This document shows positions 10,789-20,800 of a DNA stretch of 42,291 nt, in pieces. Where the stretch lies: NCBI GenBank assembly GCA_024196135.1, contig JAMQCK010000149.1, positions 1-42,291 of the forward strand, written 5' to 3'. Both the position numbers and the translations under genes were made by a program. The DNA is from Pleurotus ostreatus/Saccharomyces cerevisiae fusant (taxonomy: Eukaryota; Opisthokonta). How positions within the stretch are numbered: the stretch's first letter is position 1; the number at the start of each line of letters is the position of its first letter. The notes beneath the pieces were generated by a model. The model worked only from the letters and a program-made list of their open reading frames with translations, searched no databases and had not been told where the DNA came from.

Positions 10789-13146
10789 ATGAGCTCTCCT
10801 CCCATAGCCGTGAACCCCGAGCCGAGCGATAGCATGGAGGTAGATGGAACGCAGGAAGAAGACGGATATGACGACCAGCACGACGAGCTGGCCACAGGAG
10901 AAGGATCTACGGTCTCAACGGAAGATCCCCCGAGCACCATGGACCACACAGATACGATATCCCCACGACTCCGACCTCCCAGTTCGCGCGCCGTTAACCC
11001 TCCTTTGACCGCATCCCTGAGCCAAAAGACGCGTACTGCAAGAAAGGCCAGAAAAAGTGTGTCGCTTACCGTGCTCTATCGCACTCTTTGTATGACGGGC
11101 TCACTTCAATGTAGACCTGACGCGTGAGGAGCGCGCTCAGATTCGCTGGATGAACGCGCGCGGCTTCAGCTACTCCAAAATAGCCGACATCCACGACATC
11201 TCCGTCTCAACCGTGCGGAATGCGGTCGAAAACGTCATCTACAGTCGCCCAGACAACGCATCGGAGGATGACAAGTACCTTGACGCCGAGTTCCTTGCGA
11301 AATACCTGCCTGAGGTAGACGCCTCTGCAGTGGGAGGTCCCTCGCATGCAGTAAGTCGACTTTGGTGTCGTTGAGCGCGTCGCTCGATTCTGACTTCAGT
11401 CTGACTCGAAGGTGTCCACTGGAAACGGCGTATCCTCGGGAAGCGGCCACGACGCGTCATCCCGTCCACCCGCGTCCTTAGGGTCAGTCAAGAGCGTGAA
11501 ATTGACACTTTCGGGCGAAGGCGCCAACAGCGGCAGCATCGGACGCGCGTCTCTAGGAAGGAGTCCGCGTCGTGCGAATCCATATACTAGGAGATCGGGT
11601 GCGTGGGCTGAAACCCAGATAGCGATATGCAGAACAGGTGCTCATAGCACTCCCAGGCCACGACCTTGCTTCGGCATCCACCGCCGTCTCACGCGGGGTC
11701 GGTCCCGAAAACCAGCCGATCTCGACCTTAGCGTCCGCACCTGTGCCTAGGAACGGTAGGCGCGCCGAAGCAGACGCCAACGGATCGTCCTCGCAGCTAT
11801 CCAAGATCGCCACCAGCTTCAGCATTCCCGATACGCAGCCCCCGGCCTCCCGCAGCCCGAGCATGACGGACACGATGGCGTCCTCGCCGCACGTCGCCAT
11901 GCCTTCCGAGACGACTGCGGGTTCACCCCACAACGCATCCCCAGCGCCGCGTGTTACCCCACGACCGCAGGATCCCGAGAATGCAGTCTTCTTTAACGAC
12001 TTCCTATCCAATCTCGACCTCGATCTCACCCGGTATCAAACCGACCTCATCAACAACAATCTTGGCTGCGCGCGCCACGTTCTTCCACTCCGTAGCTGGA
12101 CGTCGCACGAGCTCTATGCCTTGCTCAAGGAGGCGATCCCCGACATGTCGCCCCTTGAGCGCTACGTTCTCGTGCAGGGCATGCGCGCGATGGACGACAA
12201 CGGGCGCAAGAATCCCAGTACGATCCGGGTTCGTGCGAGTCCCACGTCCTGCTGTACCCGCTGATTCAAGTCGTGCAGAGACTGAGAGGAGACCCTATCT
12301 CGAACGAGCAGCTTCAATCGCGCGTGGACGCCGACCGCTTCTTGAACTACATCGGCTTCAACTTCGAGACGGAGAACCTCGATACGATGTACAAGGTCAT
12401 CCTCATGTCGAGCTGGCCTCCGGAGGTCATCCACGAGTTCATCGTCGAAGGCATCCCAGAGCTCCCGCTTATCTCTCGTTACGTGCTCGTACACGGCCTG
12501 CGCTCGCTGTGGACCCGCCTTCAAGATGTTGGCGAGTGGACGGCGCCGACCGACTCGGAGCTCCTTCCTATGCGGACGCCGCCTCGCTATCTTCTCAACT
12601 TCCTCGCCGCCCTTGACTACGATATGTCGGAACACGAAAGGGTCCTGTTCGAGCGCGGACTGGATAGCCTGCATATCGTCACTGCGCTACGTCGGTGGTC
12701 GGCGGGCGACCTGCACGCAATGCTGCGGGACGTCTTGCCGGACTTTCCGGTCGTCAAGCGCTACGTTCTCGTGCGCGGGATCAGAGGATGTAGGGACGAC
12801 GGGGTCTACGAAAAGAGCGCACGTCGGGTGAGTGATTTGCCCTACTCTGCTGCACGCCATGCTGATTCTTCTGCTTACAATCGCATAGGTGGCCCTCGAC
12901 GCCTCTCCCGAAGCATGGGCGCGACCTGCCTTCGCTTTCCTGGCATCTCTTGCGCATGACCTCTCTGGATACCTCGCCACGCTCGCGAAGGTCAATCTTG
13001 GCACGCTCGGCCAGCTCGCTGCATTGTCAGACTGGGATAGCGACGAACTGCACGGGCTGCTGAAGGAGGCCGTTCCCGAACTTAGCGTCACGCATCGCTT
13101 CATTCTCGTGAAGGGCGTGAAGGGTATACCTTTGAACGCGGTATAG
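10789..13146 (+). CDS. Gene A: helix-turn-helix-like module plus four ~70-residue helical repeats
   Basis: A six-exon model: 10789-11056, 11115-11350, 11400-11598, 11657-12228, 12279-12827, 12889-13146, giving 693 aa. Introns are 49-61 nt. Residues 1-89 are acidic and Ser/Thr-rich. Residues about 90-130 read LTREERAQIRWMNARGFSYS then KIADIHDISVSTVRN, the pattern of a Hin- or Tc1-type helix-turn-helix, followed by a conserved EDDKYLDAEFLAKYLPE. After a low-complexity linker come four repeats at about 345-420, 440-503, 527-600 and 615-690. Their shared pattern is FL..L..DLS, a central W, LL.E..P.LS, then RYVLV.G.R. The repeat length and hydrophobic spacing resemble SAM-type helical bundles, but this is inference. 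Genes B and C at 34957 and 37655 have the same order. A nuclear DNA-binding or scaffold role is plausible. I do not recognise a named family. Confidence 0.85.
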
Positions 13147-13293
13147 TGCACGTCACTCGAGCTACGTCTTGACAATTCTTGAACAGTCTTCTCATAGCAT
13201 ATACCAATATGAGATCCATGTAAGTATACAAGCTGCATTTACCTATAGCCTACGAAAATGAATCGGGGATAATCGGTCAAATGCTACGGTAAG

Positions 13294-14259
13294 TCACTTT
13301 TGGGAGAAAGGAGGTATGCGCTGTACTGCCTCTTCTAAGTTCGTACGCCACCTCGACACGGTGGAGATGCACCCCGAACATGTCTTGTCTAACGAAAGAA
13401 AATTCGTAGATGAGAATCTATCCTTCAAGTCCGAAGTTATGAGTGCTTGGAGGCCTCCTGCCTGATACAGCTGGCCAGCTAGTGCCGACTCAACAGATGG
13501 CCACCAGGTGGTGCACTTCATACGATGAGATTCTGAAGGACGTAGAGACGAGAGGTTAAAGAACAGAGAAAGGAATTTATCATTATATAATGTCTTTGAA
13601 AAATTCCATCAGATGCAACTCCAACACTGAACGTGACGGCCTCACCCATTTCGTGTATTCTGCTTGCGAAGGCAGAACCTTGAGCATTTCTTCAGCGCGC
13701 CGTCCGACCGTGAACGGGGCTGCAGCGTCGGCAATATCAGCATGTCCATGCTTGAGGGCATACACCAGGACATCGACAGGGTGTTTGTCGTGTTGGGCCC
13801 TGCGCACGAAGCGATTAAACCTACATCAACGGAATATCTGCTGTACTCACTTCATTTGAGGGCGACAAGCGACCATGGCCGAGTAGACTCGGTACTTATG
13901 GGCTGCCTCCGCCACCCGGGCGAGGAGGTCGAACTCGACGTCCTCCAAGCGCACGTACTCTTCGCGATCGACGAAGCGGAACAGAAGCTCCAGAGTATCG
14001 CCATTCTCCTCAAGCGGAACGACCTCGCCGGAATCGAGGGTCGCACTAGGAGGAGGGAATGCATCTGCCTCGCGCTCGAGCTTCGCGCGGTCGATGTAGA
14101 GACGCATCCCGTCGGAGGAGACGAAGGGGACGACGCCCGGCGCGGACTCGTCGCCGACTAGATCGAGTGGTCAGCGGATGACTTCAAAGACGAGCGCGGT
14201 CGCGTACAACGAGAGGACGTCCGCGGAGTCGGTTGGGCGTCGGTAGTCTCGGCGGACAT
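13294..14259 (-). CDS. BTB/POZ-like protein, copy 2 (last exon uncertain)
   Basis: A minus-strand gene. Exons 14259-14208, 14157-13851 and 13799-13646 have the same intron phases (1, 2, 0) as the intact copy at 27007. The BTB-like core reads GMRLYIDRAKLEREADAF, DTLELLFRFVDREEYV, VAEAAHKYRVYSAMVACR, then KHPVDVLVYALKHGHADIAD and AAAPFTVGRRAEEMLKVLP. The fourth exon is less clear. A 3' ORF (13515-13294 if AAG at 13518-13516 is the acceptor) reads WWPSVESALAG through KTCSGCISTVSRWRTNLEEA to IPPFSQK. That matches the C-x2-C and basic/aromatic tail of the intact copy, and the full product would be about 244 aa. A better CAG acceptor just upstream would instead give an early stop (NLIV*). The gene is therefore either spliced at a weak site or truncated. 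BTB proteins of this fungal family form dimers and can act as CUL3 adaptors. No partner is known here. Confidence 0.7.
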
Positions 14260-14490
14260 GGTGGGAGGAGGTAAGTAACAGGGCGAGGCAGGGCGCTTAA
14301 GAGATGCTGGGCGATAGCGCGGCCGAAGGCCTCATGTCAAAGGCGCCCGCTGCAGAAAAAAGCCACATATTCGGAGAGGCAGAGATGCCGTACTCGTACC
14401 AAGAAGCGCCGAATCTCTGGGGTCCGTCCTCTGCGAGTCTTGCGCGCACGATCTCGATTGCGCTATGCACAGTAGGGGCACATCAAAAAG

Positions 14491-15559
14491 CTATAGAAAA
14501 TGGAAAGCAGAGACAAGACCGAAGAGGATCCCTTTCGGAGGGCCGCATAGAAAGCTTGTGAGGTGTACGCCGTGTGCTTGCTGGATCCATAATAACAGCG
14601 CTTCCCCTCTCCACATAATAAGCTCGTCCTCGCAGAGCTCGCATCCTTCGACCCTATCAAACGTCTCGGCGGTAAATAACTGCTCGGGGTGAAAGAGCGC
14701 GGCTTTGTGCGTCTTGTGAATGGTGAACAGGAGCTCGCGTTGGACGTAGTCCCGTGTACTGGAGGGATGACCGCCGAGCTTGCAGGGAGTAGGCGGGGAG
14801 CAGTCAGTCTCACCATGCGTGACCTTTGTCCCAATCTCGACGACGCTATCGGTGAGCATCTCATACATACAGTGGTACTGCTCCTAAAATCTCGTAAGCA
14901 GGGAAGATCAGGGATAGTTCACAGTGGTCGGGCTCACCCAAGGCGCGATGAGGGCCGAAGGTATGATTTTTTTGACCCGACATGGTCGCATTCCGATGGT
15001 GTACGGGGCGGCCTTGTCGAGTATGTCCAGATAGTCGTGCCGATACGCGTACGCCATGACCTCTAACGGGTGGCTCTGCGCATTACCCCTGAACCAATGT
15101 CAGACCTTCGACTCCAGGGGGATATAGAGGAGACGCACTTCATGTATACGCGGCACGCTGCGATCGCGGTGTGCACGATGTACTTCTGCGCCGCCTCGGC
15201 TAGTTCGGCGACGACCTTGAAGGGGGCTTGGTCAAGGTTGACGTGTTCATCGAAGCAGGCGAAGCGGAAGAGAAGCTCAAGGACGTCGGCCCCTTTATCG
15301 AGTCGGGCTGGCTCCGTTGGCGCGAAGGTGATGGCGCGATGGTGATGGCGCCGTGGGTGGGGGTGGGCATGAAGTCGGTAGCACGCCGTAGCTGCTCGGA
15401 GTCGACGTAGAAGACGACGCCGTCCCGGGAGATAAATGCAACGCTGCCAGGGGTGGACGTGGAGACTACATGCAGTCAGTAAAGGGGAGAAGGAGGATGA
15501 ATGAGTTACGCACACTTCGATGTCCTTGCCGGGCTCGATATTGAATCGTCGGAATCCAT
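14491..15559 (-). pseudogene. BTB/POZ-like gene, copy 3, frameshifted by a 14-bp duplication
   Basis: A minus-strand four-exon gene: 15559-15514, 15465-15139, 15088-14938, 14883-14491. It has the same intron phases as copies 1 and 2, and its exon 3 length (151 nt) is identical to copy 1. The protein segments are intact in pieces: GSVAFISRDGVVFYVDSEQL, DVLELLFRFACFDEHVNL, LAEAAQKYIVHTAIAACRVY, HPLEVMAYAYRHDYLDILD and a last exon with CELCEDELIMWR. Exon 2 carries a 14-bp tandem duplication at 15324-15351 that shifts the frame between the N-terminal strand and the LELLFRF helix. The summed exon length is divisible by three only if one copy is discounted. This predicts a protein cut short inside the BTB fold unless the assembly is wrong. 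Everything else looks recent and intact. Confidence 0.78.
15324..15351. repeat. 14-bp tandem duplication inside a BTB exon
   Basis: GAAGGTGATGGCGC (15324-15337) is followed directly by GATGGTGATGGCGC (15338-15351), with one mismatch. The length is not a multiple of three and the repeat lies inside the second exon of the minus-strand BTB gene, where it breaks the frame. Confidence 0.9.
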
Positions 15560-15708
15560 GATGAGGTCGAGGGCCTGATTCCAGAGCACTCGTGGTGATT
15601 GGCGCGGAGACAAGTCTGGTCAGGGGTAGTCAAGTCGTGAACTTGAATAGTCCCGCAAATGATTCCGCGGAAGCAGACACTTCTTTTGCCGTATGTGTAG
15701 CCCGGGGT

Positions 15709-15768
15709 GGATTGAGACCCATATGCACGGGCACACGAAGGGGGATTGAGACCCATATACACGGGCAC
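15709..15768. repeat. 26-bp direct repeat, two copies
   Basis: The two copies at 15709-15734 and 15743-15768 differ at one base and are 34 bp apart start to start. They lie about 150 bp upstream of the BTB copy 3 start codon, so they could be duplicated promoter elements. No function is known. Confidence 0.8.
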
Positions 15769-16696
15769 GAATGGTACGGCAGACCTTGGAATAAGACCAG
15801 GAGATTGTGGTCTCGTAATGGGCTCACCGGGACTGCTGAGTCCTATGGCGATTGGCGAATAACGGGTTGATGGAACACTTTCAAGTACAGGGGTAAACGC
15901 GATATGAATACGTATCATTCATTCTCAGATGTGAGAGGGGAATGATGCAAGGAGAGGTATGATGGAAGTCGCAACTGACGAGATGAGCGCTAAAGGCAAG
16001 AACATGGAACTCGACGCCACAAAGCAATCCCGCCACGTGGCTTTGGCGCCGAACTCCAACTTGTGACTTGGTCGCTACGCTCATGTTCGGCTGTCCCGCC
16101 ATTTTCGTGTCCCTCGACTTGGATCTCGAAGGTTGATAAGAGTACCATGTTCTAGGATAACGATGATCAACGCGAGGACCGGGCTGCGGGAAGCGGGTCA
16201 GACGACGGTATATCCATCTATGTGCCCATCCATCACGATAATCCAGCGGCTCTGCCAATGCACTAGGCCGTCCCTACAGACACCCGACCTTGGGATCTGT
16301 CCATTCTCATGGAAATATCCGATGTCCGGACCATAGCAACATACGCTGATAACTTCATCGCCCATTCAGATTCCTTATCGCTTCCCACTCTCGGATGCCC
16401 TAATCTGCCTTGTCCACCCAACAGCAGGCGCGACCCAGTGTGGCGGCGCCGCGGGACCGGCCCCGCCCGGCACCAGTGCAACATGACTCGCGACCTTCTC
16501 GACTCGAATCGCATCGCCCTTTGTCTGAGTGCCTGGCCCATTCACGCCTCGCACGCTAATGTGGCCCGTCGCACCGAAGCAAGCGCCTTGCGACAGGCAG
16601 ACTCGCACGTGGGCGCCGCGCCAGCTCTCCGGGCGCACGCTAGCTCTCCGGAGGCGCGCCTGTCTAGCGCCGCCATCATCATCATCAGCGGAGGTG

Positions 16697-16703
16697 TATA
16701 TAA
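16697..16703 (+). promoter_or_regulatory. TATA box of the DUF6593 gene
   Basis: TATATAA lies 94 bases before the ATG at 16797 in a GC-rich setting. Position and sequence fit a core promoter TATA element. No experimental start site is available. Confidence 0.6.
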
Positions 16704-16796
16704 CGCGCACCGCCGCTTCATTGTCACGGACTTACGCCTTCTCTTAGGCGCCCACCTTTGACCAGCGACGTCGAATATCCTCAGAAAGAGCACGCG

Positions 16797-17510
16797 ATGA
16801 CCTCCGTGCCGTACACCTTTGAGGACCGCACCGGCCTCCTCGCGGACACGGACTTCGACGAGATGTACGACCGGGCTTACTTCAAGGTCTGCCCTTCGGA
16901 TGGCACGCCATCGGACACGAGCATCATGATATACGAAATGCTGCACCGCGCGTCCCGACATCGAGACTCGTTGCCGCCCCGCCACGAACGGCGCATACGA
17001 CTCGACTTTGGCAAGGACCATTCGCTGGGCACCATCGTCTTCGCCAATGGTTCGACGATGCCCATGGCCCGGTATCTCAAGAAGCTGTCCATGTTCGGAA
17101 GGTACGTCGTGCGCATTTGCGCCTGAGCTCTTTGACGGGCATCGTGCAGTTCTCTCCATCGCAAATTTGCGGCGTCAGACGGACGCGAATATACCTGGTC
17201 CCATCGCTCGGTCCCAGGACACGAGTGGACGGTACGTCGCAGCCCTATCCTCGCATGCACGCTTTAATAATGCTCGCGCAGTGCACAACGTCGGAAAATT
17301 ACCTCGTCGCTCACTACACCTTCAAGCGCGATAATGAGCGTGTCTATGGCGTCTCTGGGAATACGCTGACGGTCTACGAGCCCTTCTCCCAGATATCCAT
17401 GGGTGAGCGGTCTTCATTAGACACGTATAAGTCCTATCTAAATCAACGTCCTCGCAGAGCTCATAGCGTCCCTGCTTGTCATGCGCCACATACAACAGCA
17501 CCGTCTGTGA
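16797..17510 (+). CDS. DUF6593 domain protein
   Basis: Four exons: 16797-17101, 17150-17231, 17282-17402, 17458-17510, giving 186 aa. All introns are 48-55 nt. The ATG at 16797 is the first in frame and follows a TATA box. The N-terminal half contains TSIMIYEMLHRA and IVFANGSTMPMARYLKKLSM. The conserved core follows: KFAASDGREYTWSHRS, then EWTCTTSENYLVAHYTFKRD, then SGNTLTVYEPFSQI, ending with MELIASLLVMRHIQQHRL. This order (FxASDGxEYxW, YLVAHYxxK, SGNxLxVYE, SLxxMRHIxQH) is the signature of DUF6593, a family of unknown function multiplied in basidiomycetes. Length is normal for the family. No signal peptide or membrane segment is seen. The gene converges on CAND1, whose stop codon lies 345 bp away. 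Confidence 0.88.
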
Positions 17511-17854
17511 AGCTCAAATAGTAAACATACAAAATGTAATTTTACCAGGTAAAATTGTAATGGAAGGCCCTTCGTGCGCCACATTCGCTGTCCGACATAC
17601 GTCTAGGCCCATGACGGGTATGGAAGAAGCTCAAGAAGGGCTTCCTTCGAAGTTCTTCGAGGTTATCAGCGGGCGGATGTGCGGTCCCGCCCTCGCGCCC
17701 TTTGTCGCTGGCAGGACCCGCGCAGCCTTGCGAACAGAAGCAAGCACCTCATCAGTCTCCGGAAGGGTACAAGCAACAAGGTTTCTGGGACTAACTTTGA
17801 CAGTACAACGTGCAACTACAGTACAACAGCATCTTCGTACATCGTTCCATTCCA
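17511..17854. terminator. Convergent 3' region between the DUF6593 gene and CAND1
   Basis: About 340 bases between two convergent stop codons, presumably holding both polyadenylation regions. It contains a 19-bp palindrome at 17538-17556 (AATTTTACC, a central A, GGTAAAATT), unusually AT-rich for this window. Any role in termination is inference. Confidence 0.4.
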
Positions 17855-20800
17855 CTAATCTCTGAACTCATTCCCGAACTGCGCGTTCTTCTTCAACTCC
17901 TCCACGAACGCCTCGAAGCGCGGGCTCACGCCGCTCCCCGCGATCTTGCTCATCGCCACCACCGCCCGCAGCGTGCTGCGCTGGAGCTCCGCCGCGCGCT
18001 CGAGGTCCTGCTTCACCGTATCCTTCGTCACATTCGCGCCCTTCACCGTCTTCTCCAGCGCCGGCGTCGCCTCGTCGAGCCGCAGCGCGACCGCCGCGGG
18101 CGCGACCTGCGACAGGCGGAACAGGATCATGTGGCAGATCACCTTCACCTCGTCCGCGTTGTCGTCCAGGCCGCGGATGACGTGCGTGAGGTACTCGCGC
18201 AGGTCGAGCACGGCGAGGCAGGTGTCGAGCAGCGTGTACAGCGTCTCGTACGCGGTCTTGCGCGCCTCGAGGCCGTCGTCCACTTTGTGCTGCCAGGGGC
18301 CCATCTGCACGGTGCGGATGAGCTCCGGCTTGATCGTGGTTTCCGCGTAGAGCTGCGGAAGGAGCTTGGGGAGGTGCTCCCGGATCAGGTGCGGCTTCGT
18401 GCGCGCGGACGAGTTGAGCGCGGAAAGTGCGAGGCGGCGGACGGTCTGTATGCAGATCAGCACCAAGTCTTCGCGCAGAGCGCGTCACTTACCAGGTCTG
18501 GGTCCTGCATGAGGGTCAAGAAGTCCACGAGAAGAGGCGCCAAGAGCTCATCGTAAGAGCGTGCCGAGTCTGCGAAGGTATAGCGGATAGCAGATACAAC
18601 CGTCGCCCTTGCTGAAGGATTCGCGTCCTTGATGCGGTCCTGCACAACGAACTGAGAATCACGTCGAAAGTACGTGGTAGGGATCACCTACGTGAAGCTG
18701 GGGCAGGTAGCGCGATGGGTGCGTCATGGCGAGCTTGCCAAGACAGGCAGCAGCAACATTGCGGGTAGCTTCTTCCGAGTTGGCGGAGTGCTCGAAGAGC
18801 GGAACCCATAGCGTGTCCGCAACGCTCTCGAGTTGACCATGCGAGGAGTGGGTAACGACCTGCAGAACGCCTCAGGACTCCACACCTCATGTTAACGACG
18901 ACTTGGACATACCTCCTTCAGCGCATGCAGTGCTAGCAGTCGCTTCTTGGTATCGGTCTCCACCAGCTTGACGATGGCGGGCAGGAAGTGGTGCAAGTTG
19001 CCGACGGTGATGTTGCCTAAATCTTCGTCAGCAATGCCCTGTTCGAACACTCGGTCACAACTCACCCGCAGCAAACGCAGCCGCCGCCCTAACCTCTTCC
19101 TGCTCCGACTCAAAGTGCGCAATCGCCGCTTGGAAAATATCCACCTGCGGCGACATATCCCTGAAAACCCTCATCAGCATCCCGTGCCCTCTCCCCACAC
19201 CCTTCACCCCACTCACACAAACCGGCCGATCTCGCCCAAGATCAAAAAGCTCAACACCACTGTCGACGTCTTCGCCTTCCCGCCCTTCCTTACATGCTTC
19301 GCGTACTCAGCGATCGTGCCCGCCGCGACGCCGAGGTCCGCCTGGACGACCTGCGCGATGCAGCGGGCGACGTTCGCCGCGGAGACCTCGCCCTTGGGCG
19401 CCTTATCGGCGGCAATGGCGAGCCCGGGGATAACGTGCGGGGAGATCTGCTTGTCGGCGGACACGAGGGCGGAGATGAAGATGAGGACGGCGTCGAGACT
19501 GCTGCCGGCGAGGAGGGGGGAGTAGGCGAGGTTGTAGACCTGGCCAAGGACGGTCTGCGAGATACATTAGCGAAGCAGCCCTCCAGCGAACGGGACCAGT
19601 TACGCACCTTCTCGACCTCCGGGAACGCGGTCGCAGGTGCGACCTCAAGCAACGAGGCGATGAGGTTCAGCGACTGCGAGAGGAGCGCGATGTCCGAGAG
19701 CGATACGATGCCCTTGACCTGAGCAATCAGCTCGCGCACCACCTCAGGCGGCACGGAAGCGTAGCTTCAAAACCATTAGCATCGCCACACATTCCAATCC
19801 AGCCACCGCACTCACCACCGAATCAACGCATTCAACATCCCAAAGATCTCAATCTTGCCCGCGCGGCCGCTCTTCCTCAACAGCGTAAGCGCCCACTGCA
19901 CGCAGCCGTTGACCCACTGATCGCTCAGGCCCTGTCAAAGCGCATCAGCACTCGCCTCCTTTTACTATCATGCCTTTCCGCGCCACACTCACCTCCGCCT
20001 CCGTCGCCACGCGCGTCACCACGCGCACCGCGCCTTCCGTGTTTCCAGAGGTCCTGCAGACCGCATCCCACTCCTTCCCGCCCTTCCCGCGGACTGCCTC
20101 GCCCGCGCACACCCAAAGATCGCCGACAACTTCTTCAGCGCGTGCGCGGACGTCCGCGTCGGTGTCTGCGCTCGAGAGGCGCGCGACGACCTCGTCGTAC
20201 AGGCCGTCGACCCAGGGGGCTAGTTGAAGTGGTCAACTATATACAGGCGACAAGGAGGCAGCGAGGGCTTACCACTTTTCACCGGCTTCGAGCTGTTCAG
20301 CAGCGCCGACAGCGTCTTCAACGCCTCCGCCGCCACCCTCGGGTGCCGCTCCTTCGCGCGCGACAGCAGAACCGGGGTCAACTACGGTTGCATTTCGCAG
20401 TCAGCTCCCTTCCCCTCCAGAAGAACCTTCGCCACTCACCTTCCCCAACCCCCCGCCCCACACCCCCGGCGCATGCGTCCCCACAAACAACCCCAAGAAC
20501 CCCATCACCGCCACATGCAGCGGCGCCGTCCCCGCGGCCACCGGCTGACTCAGCACCGCGGTCGCCGTCGACAGGACTTGCGGCGCCTGCTGCGCGAGGC
20601 TGCCGGGGAGGACGGAGAGGAGGGCGCCGAGGACGCGGAAGCCAGCGGAGAGGACGGTCGCGTTTGTCTAGGAGGGGGTGATTAGTAGGTGTGTGGTGTG
20701 TTGTGGGAGAGGGTATCGTGCGTGGAAGGGGTAGCGTGCGTGGAAGGGGTAGCGTTCATGGAAGAGTCGCGTGCGTGACGAGAGAACAGAAGATGGAGTG

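Larger units (their letters stand above)
15560..16796. other. 1.2 kb between divergent BTB copy 3 and the DUF6593 gene
   Basis: No coding region is supported. It holds a 26-bp direct repeat with 34-bp period (15709-15734 and 15743-15768, GGATTGAGACCCATAT followed by RCACGGGCAC) and a TATA box for the rightward gene (separate entries). The promoters of both flanking genes must lie here because they are transcribed away from each other. Confidence 0.5.

Noticed and set aside
13664..14161. Plus-strand ORF of 165 codons over the BTB gene
   Set aside because: It is antisense to BTB exons 2 and 3, whose minus-strand frame and splice sites match three other copies.
17810..18556. A 248-codon plus-strand ORF
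   Set aside because: It lies antisense to the last CAND1 exon, where the minus strand encodes the conserved TIP120 block. Its composition (Arg/His/Leu-rich) is typical of a shadow frame in GC-rich coding DNA.
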